64,000 nucleotides of DNA. It comes from Pyrococcus kukulkanii (GTDB lineage Archaea; Methanobacteriota_B; Thermococci; Thermococcales; Thermococcaceae). Under the pieces are notes generated by a model that saw only the letters and a program-made list of their open reading frames with translations, searched no databases and had not been told where the DNA came from. This document shows positions 17,385-27,379 of the stretch, one piece after another; position 1 is the first letter of the stretch, and each line of letters begins with the position of its first letter. The DNA is taken from assembly GCF_041647995.1 (NCBI RefSeq), contig NZ_JARRIB010000003.1, positions 310,001-374,000 on the forward strand, read 5' to 3'. The translations under genes were made by a program, and so were the position numbers.

Positions 17385-18320
17385 ATGGAGGTTCCTGAGA
17401 ATATTAAGAAGAGGCTCACCATTCCATTTGACGAACATTTTTATGCCGGCCACACGGCCTGCCAGGGCTGTGGTGCATCTCTCGGCCTTAGGTACGTCCT
17501 TAAAGCCTACGGAAGAAAGACTATAATTGTAATCCCAGCATGTTGTTCAACGATAATAGCTGGACCTTGGCCATACTCAGCTTTAGACGCTAACCTCTTC
17601 CATACTGCTTTTGAAACTACTGGAGCCGTGATTAGTGGTATTGAGGCCGGCCTGAAAGCTCTTGGTTACAAAGTTAAGGGAGAAGATGGAATAATGGTGG
17701 TCGGCTGGGCCGGCGATGGAGGAACTGCAGACATAGGTCTTCAGGCCTTGAGCGGATTCCTCGAGAGAGGCCACGATGCAGTTTACATTATGTACGATAA
17801 TGAGGCTTATATGAACACCGGAATCCAGAGGTCAAGCTCAACCCCCTACGGAGCATGGACCACAAATACCCCGGGAGGAAAGAAGCACTTCCTTGAGAAG
17901 AGACACAAGAAGAAAGTTATTGATATTGTAATTGCTCATAGGATTCCTTATGCTGCAACTGCCAGTGTGGCTTATCCTGAGGACTTTATAAGAAAGCTCA
18001 AGAAGGCTCAGAAGACCCCTGGGCCTAGCTTTATTCAGCTCTTTTCTCCCTGTCCAACAGGATGGAGAAGTCCAACTGACAAGACAATAGAGATTGCGAG
18101 GCTGGCGGTACAAACCGCATACTTCCCGCTCTTTGAGTACGAGAACGGCAAGTACAAGATCAACATGCCAAACCCAAAGAAGGATCCAAAACCAATCGAG
18201 GAATTCCTCAAGCTACAGGGGAGATTTAAGTACATGACAAAGGAAGACATTGAAATACTTCAGAAGTGGGTGCTTGAGGAGTGGGAGAGGCTCAAGAAGC
18301 TTGCTGAAGTGTTTGGTTGA
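17385..18320 (+). CDS. vorB: 2-ketoisovalerate:ferredoxin oxidoreductase beta subunit
   Basis: TPP- and [4Fe-4S]-binding beta subunit of 311 residues. It has the cluster cysteines (HTACQGCGASLG, IPACCS) and the TPP motif [13 protein letters not shown] ending in the conserved Asn-containing [13 protein letters not shown] 17385 follows a short agaggtgagag site. Bases 17790-17865 are nearly identical to 20306-20381 of porB, well beyond what protein similarity requires. Confidence 0.95.
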   Translation: MEVPENIKKRLTIPFDEHFYAGHTACQGCGASLGLRYVLKAYGRKTIIVIPACCSTIIAGPWPYSALDANLFHTAFETTGAVISGIEAGLKALGYKVKGEDGIMVVGWAGDGGTADIGLQALSGFLERGHDAVYIMYDNEAYMNTGIQRSSSTPYGAWTTNTPGGKKHFLEKRHKKKVIDIVIAHRIPYAATASVAYPEDFIRKLKKAQKTPGPSFIQLFSPCPTGWRSPTDKTIEIARLAVQTAYFPLFEYENGKYKINMPNPKKDPKPIEEFLKLQGRFKYMTKEDIEILQKWVLEEWERLKKLAEVFG

Positions 18321-18373
18321 ATTCCCCTTAATTTATTTAAATTTAAGTGGATAACTCATTTGAGGTGGTATGT

Positions 18374-18691
18374 ATGGCTGAGAGCCCGTTTAAGGCGGAT
18401 ATTGAGAGAGCAGAAAAGGAATTAACAGAAAAAATGACTCCAGGAGCTATAGTGTACCTCCCAGGAAGTAGCGTAATTAACAAAACGGGTTCTTGGAGAG
18501 TCTTCAGGCCCGAGTTCAAGAAGGATAAGTGTGTTAGGTGCTTCTTGTGTTACATCTACTGTCCAGAGCCAGCAATCTACTTAGACGAAGAAGGCTACCC
18601 AGTTTTCGACTATGACTATTGTAAGGGTTGTGGGATTTGTGCAAATGAGTGCCCAACCAAGGCAATTGAGATGGTTAGGGAAGTTAAGTGA
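18374..18691 (+). CDS. porD: Pyruvate:ferredoxin oxidoreductase delta subunit
   Basis: A 105-residue 2[4Fe-4S] subunit with CVRCFLCYIYCPEP and CKGCGICANECP, paralogous to vorD. ATG 18374 (MAESPFKADIERAEKEL) has gaggtggtatgt directly before it; the nine residues of the longer frame are not conserved. It begins the POR half of the operon after a 53-bp spacer, which could contain a secondary promoter (ttaatttatttaaattta). Confidence 0.94.
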   Translation: MAESPFKADIERAEKELTEKMTPGAIVYLPGSSVINKTGSWRVFRPEFKKDKCVRCFLCYIYCPEPAIYLDEEGYPVFDYDYCKGCGICANECPTKAIEMVREVK

Positions 18692-18705
18692 ATGGGGTGG
18701 TGAAG

Positions 18706-19893
18706 ATGCCAATTAGAACCGTTATGAAGGCAAATGAGGCTGCTGCTTGGGCTGCAAAGCTCGCTAAACCCAAGGTCATTGCGGCGTTCCCAATTACACC
18801 GTCAACCCTTGTTCCCGAGAAGATCAGCGAATTCGTAGCAAATGGTGAACTCGATGCGGAGTTTATAAAGGTTGAGAGCGAGCACTCAGCTATTTCAGCA
18901 CTAGTAGGAGCTGCAGCTGCGGGAGTTAGGACATTCACGGCGACTGCATCTCAAGGTCTTGCCTTAATGCATGAGGTACTCTTCATAGCAGCTGGAATGA
19001 GGTTGCCGATTGTGATGGCAATTGGTAACAGGTCATTATCTGCCCCAATCAACATCTGGAACGATTGGCAAGATAGCGTTAGCCAGAGGGATACAGGATG
19101 GATGCAGTTCTACGCTGAGAACAACCAAGAGGCCCTAGACCTAATATTACTTGCGTACAAGGTTGCTGAAGATGAAAGAGTTCTATTACCAGCAATGGTT
19201 GGGTTTGATGCGTTCATCCTAACGCACACAGTTGAGCCGGTGGAGATACCAGATCAAGAAGTTGTCGATGAGTTCTTGGGAGAGTATGAGCCAAAGCACG
19301 CGTACGTTGATCCACACAGGCCCATAACCCAGGGAACGTTAGCTTTCCCAGCTCACTACATGGAAACCAGATACTTAGTGTGGGAGGCCATGGAGAGAGC
19401 AAAGAAGGTAATTGATGAAGCATTTGCAGAGTTCGAGAAGAAGTTCGGTAGGAAGTACCAGAAGATTGAGGAATATAAAACTGAGGATGCCGATATAATC
19501 TTTGTCACTATGGGGTCACTGGCTGGAACCCTCAAGGAATGGGTTGACAAGAAGAGGGAAGAGGGATACAAGGTTGGGGCAGCAAAGATAACAGTCTATA
19601 GGCCGTTCCCAGTTGAAGAGATAAGAGAGCTTGCAAAGAAGACTAAGATTCTCGCCTTCATCGAGAAGAATATAAGCATGGGTCTATATGGGGCAGTCTT
19701 TACAGATGCCTCAGCCGCCCTAATTAATGAGAGCGAGAAGCCGATACTCCTAGACTTCATAGCCGGACTCGGTGGAAGAGACGTGACATTTGACCAGCTT
19801 GATGAAGCATTGGGAATTGCTAAGAAGGCCCTTGAGGAGGGTAAGGTTGAGAAGCCAATAAGCTGGATTGGACTGAGGAAGGAGCTCTTGTGA
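18706..19893 (+). CDS. porA: Pyruvate:ferredoxin oxidoreductase alpha subunit
   Basis: Alpha subunit of 395 residues, paralogous to vor[20 protein letters not shown] at the pyrimidine-binding domain, [17 protein letters not shown], and the [16 protein letters not shown] helix shared with vorA. ATG 18706 follows ggggtggtgaag. It oxidises pyruvate to acetyl-CoA and CO2 with ferredoxin as acceptor, at the end of the modified Embden-Meyerhof pathway. Confidence 0.95.
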   Translation: MPIRTVMKANEAAAWAAKLAKPKVIAAFPITPSTLVPEKISEFVANGELDAEFIKVESEHSAISALVGAAAAGVRTFTATASQGLALMHEVLFIAAGMRLPIVMAIGNRSLSAPINIWNDWQDSVSQRDTGWMQFYAENNQEALDLILLAYKVAEDERVLLPAMVGFDAFILTHTVEPVEIPDQEVVDEFLGEYEPKHAYVDPHRPITQGTLAFPAHYMETRYLVWEAMERAKKVIDEAFAEFEKKFGRKYQKIEEYKTEDADIIFVTMGSLAGTLKEWVDKKREEGYKVGAAKITVYRPFPVEEIRELAKKTKILAFIEKNISMGLYGAVFTDASAALINESEKPILLDFIAGLGGRDVTFDQLDEALGIAKKALEEGKVEKPISWIGLRKELL

Positions 19894-19903
19894 GGTGATT
19901 AGA

Positions 19904-20899
19904 ATGGCGGTTAGAAAGCCTCCCGTTACCACTCGTGAATATTGGGCTCCCGGTCACGCTGCCTGTGCTGGCTGTGGCTGTGCTATAGCTTTAAAGCTTG
20001 CAACTAAGGCATTTAGTGAAGCCATGGAAGAAAAATATGGAGATCCAAATGCATTCGCAATCGCCCAAGCAACTGGATGTATGGAGGTAGTTTCAGCAGT
20101 ATTTCCATACACCGCTTGGAAAGTTCCCTGGGTTCACGTTGCATTTGAGAACGCTGCAGCTGCGGCAAGTGGAATTGAAGCAGCATGGAAAAAGAAGGGA
20201 ATTAAGGGGAAGATTCTTGCCATAGGTGGTGATGGTGGTACAGCAGATATAGGCCTGCAAGCTCTCTCGGGAATGCTCGAAAGGTGGCACAATGTAGTAT
20301 ACTTGATGTACGATAATGAGGCTTACATGAACACGGGAATCCAGAGGTCAAGCTCAACCCCCTACGGAGCATGGACCACAACATCACCGCCAGGAAAATA
20401 CTCAATTGGTGAGGACAAGCCAAAGAAGTGGGTTGCTCTCATTGCAGCTGCCCACCAAGTCCCATATGTTGCAACTGCTAGCATTGGTAACCCATTCGAT
20501 TTCATAAAGAAAGTAAAGAAAGCTGCTAAGGTCGATGGCCCGGCATTCGTACAGGTTCACTGTACCTGCCCAACCGGTTGGAGAACACCACTCGAAAAGA
20601 GTGTTGAGATAGCAAGGCTGGCCATTGAGACTGGGATATGGCCACTCTTTGAGATCGAGTACGGGGACATATGGAACATTAAGATTCAGCCACCAGGAGG
20701 GGGAGCAAAGGTACACAAGGAGGGTGGAAGGGTAGTGAGGATAGAATTCAAGAAGCCAATCGAGGAATACCTTAAGCTCCAGGGAAGATTCAAGCACTTG
20801 TTCAAGAGACCTGAAGCCATTGAAGAGCTAAGGAATCAGATAAAGGCCATGTGGAAGGTACTTGGTGTTGAGGCAATTCTCCCCAAGCCTGAGGAGTGA
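19904..20899 (+). CDS. porB: Pyruvate:ferredoxin oxidoreductase beta subunit
   Basis: Beta subunit of 331 residues, with the cluster cysteines ([13 protein letters not shown]; a further Cys in ATGCME) and the TPP motif [14 protein letters not shown]. It carries an extra basic/Gly-rich segment near residue 265 ([13 protein letters not shown]) that vorB lacks. ATG 19904 follows tgaggtga. It is the last gene of the operon and a T-rich run follows the stop. Confidence 0.95.
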   Translation: MAVRKPPVTTREYWAPGHAACAGCGCAIALKLATKAFSEAMEEKYGDPNAFAIAQATGCMEVVSAVFPYTAWKVPWVHVAFENAAAAASGIEAAWKKKGIKGKILAIGGDGGTADIGLQALSGMLERWHNVVYLMYDNEAYMNTGIQRSSSTPYGAWTTTSPPGKYSIGEDKPKKWVALIAAAHQVPYVATASIGNPFDFIKKVKKAAKVDGPAFVQVHCTCPTGWRTPLEKSVEIARLAIETGIWPLFEIEYGDIWNIKIQPPGGGAKVHKEGGRVVRIEFKKPIEEYLKLQGRFKHLFKRPEAIEELRNQIKAMWKVLGVEAILPKPEE

Positions 20900-20927
20900 G
20901 CTTTTTATTCTTTCTCTTTTACTTATC
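20900..20927 (+). terminator. T-rich terminator of the POR/VOR operon
   Basis: Several consecutive T tracts (ctttttattctttctctttta) follow within 25 bp of the porB stop, the usual archaeal intrinsic termination signal. Confidence 0.5.
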
Positions 20928-20932
20928 TAACG

Positions 20933-21706
20933 ATGCGGGTAGCAATAATAACAACGGATGCGAGGGTATATTATATAGCTACTAAGGTATTAAGGGAGCA
21001 TAAGATTCCATTTTACAGCTTAAGGATTGATGAAGAGATCCCCTTTGATGTGGAGATTGTATTGACTTCAGAAAAAGATTACAAAAAGATAAACTTTCCC
21101 ACTAAAATAGTTGTTAGGGATGAGAATTTTATAGACGAGCTACTTTTGAAGCTAGAGGGGAAGAGAAGGTTTGAGTCCGTATACATTGCAATTGATCCCG
21201 GAGAAAGACCCGGAGTAAGCGTTGTAGCTGATAATAGGGTTCTTGAGGTTTATCACTTAAAAAGCCCCAAGGATGTTGATGTTATAGTTCAGCTACTTGA
21301 AAAATATCCTGGGGCAAAGATAAAAATCGGCCATGGTGCTAAGAGGCATAGAACGCTTATGCTAAAGACGCTTTCAAAAATCTTAGGTGATGATTATCGA
21401 GTAATCTTAGTCAACGAGAAAGGGACAACACCGAGGGTTGGAGGGATAGAAGCCTGGGCAATTCAGGACATTATTGCGTCAATAAATATAGGGTTAAGAG
21501 AGGGAAGGGAAGTTACAATAAGGGAACTCATCAAAGGGAATAATGTTACAAAGGGAGAAATAGAAAATATAAAAGCTCAAAGTAGAAGGCTAAGTGGAGG
21601 CAAAATCACTATCTCCTCGGAACTTGCGAGGGAAGTTGCGTTGGGTAATATTACGATAGAAGAAGCAATTGAGATTCAAAAGAAGAAAAGAGAGGTGGGA
21701 AAATGA
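20933..21706 (+). CDS. Uncharacterised protein with RNase H-like fold
   Basis: A 257-residue protein. An N-terminal ~85-residue receiver-like alpha/beta part ([20 protein letters not shown]) precedes a domain starting [20 protein letters not shown]. This looks like the first strand and catalytic Asp of an RNase H/RuvC-type fold. Further acidic residues occur (e.g. [15 protein letters not shown]) where later RuvC motifs would lie. Nuclease activity is not shown. The stop overlaps the CDC48 start (ATGA), a link that may point to a shared role in quality control or repair. I know this gene only as a conserved hypothetical of Thermococcales. Confidence 0.8.
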   Translation: MRVAIITTDARVYYIATKVLREHKIPFYSLRIDEEIPFDVEIVLTSEKDYKKINFPTKIVVRDENFIDELLLKLEGKRRFESVYIAIDPGERPGVSVVADNRVLEVYHLKSPKDVDVIVQLLEKYPGAKIKIGHGAKRHRTLMLKTLSKILGDDYRVILVNEKGTTPRVGGIEAWAIQDIIASINIGLREGREVTIRELIKGNNVTKGEIENIKAQSRRLSGGKITISSELAREVALGNITIEEAIEIQKKKREVGK

Positions 21707-24216
21707 TACTTGGGAGAGGAGAGGAAAAGAAAGAGGAAATAAAGCTCAGAGTTGCTGAAGCTTTAAAGTGGGATGTGGGAAGGGGAATAGTTAGATTTGA
21801 TAGAAAATATCAAAGAATGCTTGGTGTCCAAGCGGGAGATATCATAGAGATAGAAGGAGAAAGAGTTACAGCCGCAATAGTTGCAAACGCTCACCCAGAT
21901 GATAGAGGCCTTGACATAATTAGGATGGATGGATATATAAGGAAGAATGCTGGGGTTAGCATAGGGGATTTTGTAACAGTCAGAAGAGCTCAAGTTAGAG
22001 AAGCTAAAAAAGTCATCTTAGCACCAGCACAAAGAGGTGTTATCCTCCAAATTCCTGGGGACATTATAAAGAACAACCTTTTGGGCAGACCAGTTGTAAA
22101 GGGAGATATAATAGTTGCGAGTGGCAGGGGTGAATTTTATTCAGGTACACCTTTTGATGAACTATTTAGAGGGTTCTTTGAAGCGATGTCCGTTGGCTTT
22201 GGTGAGCTTAAGTTCGTAGTCGTCAACACGATACCAAAGGGTATAGTCCAGATAACGTACAACACTGAGGTTGAAGTTCTCCCCCAAGCAGTTGAGGTTC
22301 GTGAAGAGAAAGTTCCAGAAGTTACCTATGAGGATATTGGCGGGCTCAAGGATGCAATAGAGAAGATTAGAGAAATGGTTGAGTTACCTCTTAAGCATCC
22401 TGAATTGTTTGAAAGGTTGGGAATTGAGCCTCCAAAGGGTGTTCTTCTCTATGGTCCCCCAGGGACGGGTAAGACTTTACTTGCTAAGGCTGTGGCTAAT
22501 GAGGCGAACGCTTACTTCATTGCAATCAATGGGCCAGAGATAATGAGCAAGTACTATGGAGAGAGCGAGGAGAGATTAAGGGAAATATTCAAGGAGGCTG
22601 AGGAGAATGCTCCAGCAATAATATTCATAGACGAAATTGACGCAATAGCACCGAAGAGGGAGGAAGTTGTTGGGGAAGTGGAAAAGAGGGTTGTGTCTCA
22701 ATTACTGACTTTGATGGATGGCCTTAAGTCAAGGGGCAAGGTCATAGTTATTGCAGCCACTAACAGGCCTGATGCTTTGGATCCTGCTCTTAGGAGGCCT
22801 GGAAGATTTGATAGGGAGATTGAGGTTGGCGTCCCAGACAAACAGGGCAGAAAAGAAATCCTACAAATCCACACAAGAGGAATGCCAATAGAACCAGACT
22901 TCGAGAAGGATGCAGTGTTGAAGGTTCTCAAAGAATTAGAAAAGGAGGAGAGATTTGATAAGGCCGTCATCTCCAAGCTTATGGAGGAAGTGAAAGAAGC
23001 GAGTAGCGATGAGGAGATAAAGGATATCCTAAAGAAAGAGGGGAAGATATACGTTGAAGTCAAGGGGAAACTTATTGACAAGTTACTTGACGAGCTTGCA
23101 GAGATAACCCACGGATTCGTTGGTGCTGACTTGGCGGCATTGGCTAGAGAAGCTGCAATGGTCGTTCTGAGGAGGCTGATCAAGGAGGGTAAGATAAATC
23201 CAGAGGCCGAAACAATTCCGAGAGAAGTTCTTGAAGAACTCAAGGTAACGAAGAGAGATTTCCTTGAAGCTCTAAAGATGGTTGAGCCTTCAGCGCTGAG
23301 GGAAGTGTTAATTGAAGTTCCAAACGTTCACTGGGACGACATAGGAGGCCTTGAAGAGGTAAAACAACAGCTTAGAGAAGCTGTGGAATGGCCACTCAAG
23401 TACCCAAAGGCCTTCAAAAAGTTGGGCATAACTCCTCCCAAGGGTATCCTCTTATATGGACCCCCAGGAACTGGTAAGACATTACTAGCTAAGGCAATAG
23501 CCACCGAGAGTCAGGCGAACTTCATAGCCATTAGGGGACCAGAAGTTCTCAGCAAGTGGGTTGGTGAGAGTGAGAAGAGAATAAGGGAAATATTTAGAAA
23601 GGCTAGACAGACCGCTCCTTCGATAATATTCATCGATGAAATTGACGCCATAGCTCCAGCAAGAGGAACCTCCGAGGGAGAGAAAGTCACAGATAGATTA
23701 ATTAATCAGTTACTCACCGAAATGGATGGGATACAAGAAAACAGTGGGGTTGTTGTTATTGCTGCAACAAACAGACCGGATATACTTGACCCAGCTCTTT
23801 TGAGGCCAGGAAGGTTTGACAGGCTAATCCTGGTTCCAGCGCCCGACGAGAAGGCCAGGCTTGAGATATTCAAGGTGCACACGAGGAACATGCCACTAGC
23901 AAAAGATGTGGATCTTAGAGAGCTGGCTAAGAGAACAGAGGGTTACACAGGAGCTGACATAGCAGCTTTAGTGAGGGAAGCAGCGTTGAATGCATTAAAG
24001 AGAGCAGTTTCATCTCTACCAAGGGAATTAGTCGAAGAGGAAAGCGAAGAGTTCCTAAGTCAGCTTGTAGTTACGAGGAAAGATTTTGAGGAGGCGTTTA
24101 AGAAAGTCAAACCAAGCGTTACCAAGTACATGATTGAATATTATAAGCAGTTCGAGGAAAGCAGAAAGAGAATGAGCGGCGAAACCGTTAAGGAACCTGA
24201 TTACTTCACTGGTTAA
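21703..24216 (+). CDS. CDC48/VCP-type AAA+ ATPase
   Basis: Hexameric double-ring unfoldase that pulls apart protein complexes and feeds the proteasome. It has the N domain (~1-190, double-psi barrel), D1 with Walker A GPPGTGKT at 251-258 and Walker [10 protein letters not shown], and D2 with a second GPPGTGKT near 586-593. Arginine-finger segments ([20 protein letters not shown]) follow each. The 837 residues include an acidic insertion between D1 subdomains (residues ~400-460) that plain VAT proteins lack. It is translationally coupled to the preceding gene. Confidence 0.96.
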   Translation: MILGRGEEKKEEIKLRVAEALKWDVGRGIVRFDRKYQRMLGVQAGDIIEIEGERVTAAIVANAHPDDRGLDIIRMDGYIRKNAGVSIGDFVTVRRAQVREAKKVILAPAQRGVILQIPGDIIKNNLLGRPVVKGDIIVASGRGEFYSGTPFDELFRGFFEAMSVGFGELKFVVVNTIPKGIVQITYNTEVEVLPQAVEVREEKVPEVTYEDIGGLKDAIEKIREMVELPLKHPELFERLGIEPPKGVLLYGPPGTGKTLLAKAVANEANAYFIAINGPEIMSKYYGESEERLREIFKEAEENAPAIIFIDEIDAIAPKREEVVGEVEKRVVSQLLTLMDGLKSRGKVIVIAATNRPDALDPALRRPGRFDREIEVGVPDKQGRKEILQIHTRGMPIEPDFEKDAVLKVLKELEKEERFDKAVISKLMEEVKEASSDEEIKDILKKEGKIYVEVKGKLIDKLLDELAEITHGFVGADLAALAREAAMVVLRRLIKEGKINPEAETIPREVLEELKVTKRDFLEALKMVEPSALREVLIEVPNVHWDDIGGLEEVKQQLREAVEWPLKYPKAFKKLGITPPKGILLYGPPGTGKTLLAKAIATESQANFIAIRGPEVLSKWVGESEKRIREIFRKARQTAPSIIFIDEIDAIAPARGTSEGEKVTDRLINQLLTEMDGIQENSGVVVIAATNRPDILDPALLRPGRFDRLILVPAPDEKARLEIFKVHTRNMPLAKDVDLRELAKRTEGYTGADIAALVREAALNALKRAVSSLPRELVEEESEEFLSQLVVTRKDFEEAFKKVKPSVTKYMIEYYKQFEESRKRMSGETVKEPDYFTG

Positions 24217-24274
24217 TTTTAATATTCCATTTTTATGATGAAGGATTAATAACCTTGGGAACAATTTAACGACG

Positions 24275-25882
24275 ATGGGATGGGCAAAGATAATATTTGC
24301 CTCTATAATTGCCGGAATTGGAGGTGGATTAGGAGCATTGCTTTTCAGGTTCTTAGTTACCGTTACAAGGAAGTTTTTCTTTGATATTCTATCCGCAAGG
24401 TTCGAGGTCTTTTTGATGCCAATAATAGGGGCTCTTCTGATATACCCAATAGTCAAGAACAATCCAAGGGTTAGGGGAACGGGAGTGCCCGAGGTTATAG
24501 AGAGCGTAATCTTCAGAAAAGGGGAAATAGGGGGAAAGTTCGCAATACTAAAAGTCATTGCAACTTCCATAACAATAGGTTCTGGAGGAAGCGCAGGCAG
24601 GGAAGGCCCAATAGGGTTCATAGGAGCATCAATAGCATCTTGGATTAGTAGGAGGCTTTCTCTCTCACCTCAGATAAAAAGACTCATAACAACATGTGGA
24701 CTTGCCGCCGGAATATCTGGGACTTTTAATACCCCCCTTGCTGGAGCCATGTTCGCCCTTGAAGTTATCTACATGGGAGCGTTTTCCCTAAATTTAGTTC
24801 CAATATTTATCTCATCGATAATAGGGAATGCCATAACCTTGGCCTTTCTTGGGAGAGCCTTTGAAGTTGAAATACCTTCTGGGCTGTCTCACTCAATTTC
24901 CGAAGGCCTTTATTATGTCCTTATGGGGCTAATTACAGGGGTTTTGGCCCCGGCTTTTGCCAAAACCCTCTACAAGATTGGGGATGTCCTTGAAAGGATT
25001 CCCCTTCTACCAAGATTGATTATTGGTGCATTGGTTGTTGGAGTTCTTGGATCGCAACTAGAAGGCTATGGAATTTTTGGTGTTGGTTATGAAGGCCTTC
25101 AGCTTGCTTTACTTGGTAAATTAGGATTAAGAACCATGATAATTCTAGCAGTTGCAAAGGCCGTCGCAACGATTTTTACTATTGCCTCGGGCTTTAGCGG
25201 TGGTATCTTCGCTCCCAGCCTCTATATAGGGGCAATGCTCGGTGGAGCGTTTGCCATGTTGTTCAACTTAAATCCCCAGAGCTACTCCCTCATTGGAATG
25301 GCGGCATTTTTTAGTGCCCTAACCCAGGCGCCAATAACCCAAATTCTTATGGTGGCCGAGCTCACAGGGGAATACTCCCTTCTACCGGCGGTAATGATAG
25401 CTTCAACTGTCAGCTTTTTGACTGCGAGGCTCATATTCAAAGGATCTTCTATTTACACTCTCAAACTTGAGAAGAGAGGGCTAAGAATAAGAACTGGAAG
25501 GCCAATGATACTTGAAATGGTGAAGGTTGAGGAGATAATGTCTAGGGATGTTGTCTATTTAAGAGCTGGGTTTAAGAATGAGGAAGTAATTTCAAAAGCT
25601 ATACAGACTTGTCATGACTGTTTTCCAGTTCTGGATGAGAGTGGCACAGTTATCGGCGTTATATGTGTCCAGGATGTTTTGAGGGGGACGAAAGAACCTT
25701 TGAGAGCATGTACAATTGAAAAAGATAAGAGTGCTAGGGATGCCCTTGAGATCTTAATGAAACAGAGAATTTTGCCAGTTGTTGATGAAACAGGGAAATT
25801 AGTTGGAGTTGTCACTAAGAGCGATATATATAAGGCCTATTATATGGCTGTTGAGGAGACATTCATAGAGGGTGAGCCGTGA
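24275..25882 (+). CDS. CLC-family chloride channel/antiporter with two CBS domains
   Basis: The membrane part (residues ~1-405) holds the three CLC ion-path motifs: GTGVPEV, GREGPIGF with the gating Glu, and GFSGGIFAPSLYIGA. The C-terminal ~120 residues are a CBS pair (VEEIMSRDVVYLRAG; VVTKSDIYKAYYMA), which in this family senses adenine nucleotides. At 535 residues it matches archaeal CLC-CBS proteins. The gating Glu suggests an H+/Cl- exchanger rather than a pure channel. It is the last chromosomal gene before the integrated element. Confidence 0.93.
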   Translation: MGWAKIIFASIIAGIGGGLGALLFRFLVTVTRKFFFDILSARFEVFLMPIIGALLIYPIVKNNPRVRGTGVPEVIESVIFRKGEIGGKFAILKVIATSITIGSGGSAGREGPIGFIGASIASWISRRLSLSPQIKRLITTCGLAAGISGTFNTPLAGAMFALEVIYMGAFSLNLVPIFISSIIGNAITLAFLGRAFEVEIPSGLSHSISEGLYYVLMGLITGVLAPAFAKTLYKIGDVLERIPLLPRLIIGALVVGVLGSQLEGYGIFGVGYEGLQLALLGKLGLRTMIILAVAKAVATIFTIASGFSGGIFAPSLYIGAMLGGAFAMLFNLNPQSYSLIGMAAFFSALTQAPITQILMVAELTGEYSLLPAVMIASTVSFLTARLIFKGSSIYTLKLEKRGLRIRTGRPMILEMVKVEEIMSRDVVYLRAGFKNEEVISKAIQTCHDCFPVLDESGTVIGVICVQDVLRGTKEPLRACTIEKDKSARDALEILMKQRILPVVDETGKLVGVVTKSDIYKAYYMAVEETFIEGEP

Positions 25883-26017
25883 TGACCTGCTCTCGGTACA
25901 CTTCCAAGCACGCGTTTTCAGGGATGCATATCTATCTAAAAAGTTCTTCTGAATAAAAATCTCCTTCAATTTTCTATCTTACCAAAAGACCATCGTTCTA
26001 ATAATAGAGGAAAAATT

Positions 26018-26072
26018 GTTCTTGGTGGGCCCGCGGGGATTTGAACCCCGGACCTCCACCTTGTCAGGGTGG
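26018..26072. repeat. attL, 55-bp direct repeat
   Basis: Starts gttcttggtgggcccgcggg and ends at ggtgg (26072). It is identical over all 55 bp to 45452-45506, and the sequences diverge immediately beyond. It contains only the 3' half of tRNA-Val, so it is the displaced tRNA remnant. Confidence 0.95.
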
Positions 26073-26961
26073 TTTAGAGGCAGAAGGGCCCGCCTTTTCC
26101 CAAACGGAGGTTGGAGAGGGATTTGAAACCAAAAAGCGGCTTGAATTCGGCGCTCTTATCTCACGACTCTTGAAGTTGCACGAGCCAGACAAACTTATCG
26201 AAGCATATGGTGATTGGCTCGTGCAAAACCAATACAGCAAGAAGCTTGTGAGACAATATGTGAGTGTTGTTCGCAAACTGCTCTCTCACGAGCTCGAGAT
26301 TGATTCTCTCGACACTGACATAAAGATACGGGCCTTCAGGGCGTTCGTCAAGTTCGCCTTTGAGAGAAGATATATTCCCGAGCACGTCGCAAAGTATTGG
26401 TTGCTTACTATCAAAAAGGAGCAGAACCAAAGCGAGGGGCGGAGGCGGCTTGAGTTCTATTCGATTGATGAGCTGGTGAGGTTGCTTAGAAAGTCCAAGA
26501 AAGATGAGCGTCTATACTACCTTGTTAGATTATCTATAGAGAGTGGGCTGAGGCGCTCTGAACTTGTCCTTGCAGTCAAGATGATGATGAGAAGGCGGGT
26601 GAAAAAGTTCGATGAGTTTGTGCTCGTTGAGCTCAATAAAGACAACAGAACGAAGAAGGCATTTGTGTGTCTGTGCTCATCAGAGACTGCTAAGTTTTTC
26701 ATGAATTCAAGTGCAAAGGTTACAGTTTACGTCCTTGAAAATTACGCGAAGAGGGCAAGAATAAGTTGGCAAAAACTCAGACGCTCTCATGCAATCTTTT
26801 TAGCACAACTGCATGTGCCTGAGAGTGTTATTGACTTCCTGCAGGGCAGAACTGCTCGAAGCGTGCTCGCAAAGCACTACTTGAACTTGCTCGCTCTCGC
26901 ACTCAAGGAGTATCCTCGTTTTTTACAGTTTCTCGAACGTGAGATATATTCGAAGCTCTAA
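26041..26961 (+). CDS. SSV-type tyrosine recombinase, C-terminal fragment int(C)
   Basis: About 306 codons open from inside attL. The catalytic part is complete: Arg in SGLRRSELV (near residue 173), a Lys in the RTKKAF hairpin, the LRRSHAIF box, and GRTARSVLAKHYLN with the nucleophilic Tyr near residue 279. The first residues (NPGPPPCQGG) are tRNA sequence translated in the frame used by the N-terminal fragment at 45241. Joining the two at the repeat gives a protein of about 384 residues. In the integrated state this part has no start codon or promoter of its own and is probably silent. Confidence 0.9.
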   Translation: MNPGPPPCQGGLEAEGPAFSQTEVGEGFETKKRLEFGALISRLLKLHEPDKLIEAYGDWLVQNQYSKKLVRQYVSVVRKLLSHELEIDSLDTDIKIRAFRAFVKFAFERRYIPEHVAKYWLLTIKKEQNQSEGRRRLEFYSIDELVRLLRKSKKDERLYYLVRLSIESGLRRSELVLAVKMMMRRRVKKFDEFVLVELNKDNRTKKAFVCLCSSETAKFFMNSSAKVTVYVLENYAKRARISWQKLRRSHAIFLAQLHVPESVIDFLQGRTARSVLAKHYLNLLALALKEYPRFLQFLEREIYSKL

Positions 26962-27379
26962 CCCTCTCACCTCGCTTTTCTTCCTTGATTTGATGCTACT
27001 CAAGATGATTTGACATAGTTCCAAAATAAATAAGGAAGAAAAAAGAAGTATCAGCAACAGGAGAAGGTATATGGTATGGCATAAGCTGAGGGAACCCAAG
27101 CGATGCTCTAGCCCAACTACAAACCAATAAAAAGACATAAATCTCATGCAGATCGAGCTACTCACTCTGTCTTTGATGAGATCCCCATAACTCTTTGTTA
27201 TAGACCTCAAGCGTTATAAGGAAGAAGGCTATTGGGAGTATACGGAGAGCAAAAGCGCAAGGAGAGAATAGGAAGACTAAGAGCACTCTTCCGATTCTTA
27301 TAGTACCCTATATAAATTCTTCAAGCTATCTCAAAATCTTTTTATCTCACGAGATAGAAAATCTCTCCGGTTGGTAGGA
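26962..27379. other. Non-coding stretch upstream of the defence-like cassette
   Basis: There is no convincing gene in these 418 bp. A short open run at about 27191-27270 (DLKRYKEEGYWEY) ends quickly and could be a gene relic. The right end holds the cassette promoter. Confidence 0.5.
27309..27346 (+). promoter_or_regulatory. Candidate promoter of the cassette
   Basis: Two AT boxes, tatataaat (27309-27317) and tttttatct (about 27338-27346), lie 35-70 bp before the helicase start. Either could place transcription start shortly before the ggttggtagga ribosome binding region. Confidence 0.45.

Noticed and set aside
25879-25953. Possible box C/D RNA at the end of the CLC gene (gtgatga then ctga)
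   Set aside because: The boxes are 65 bases apart with no D' or C' boxes between, and the C box overlaps the stop codon.
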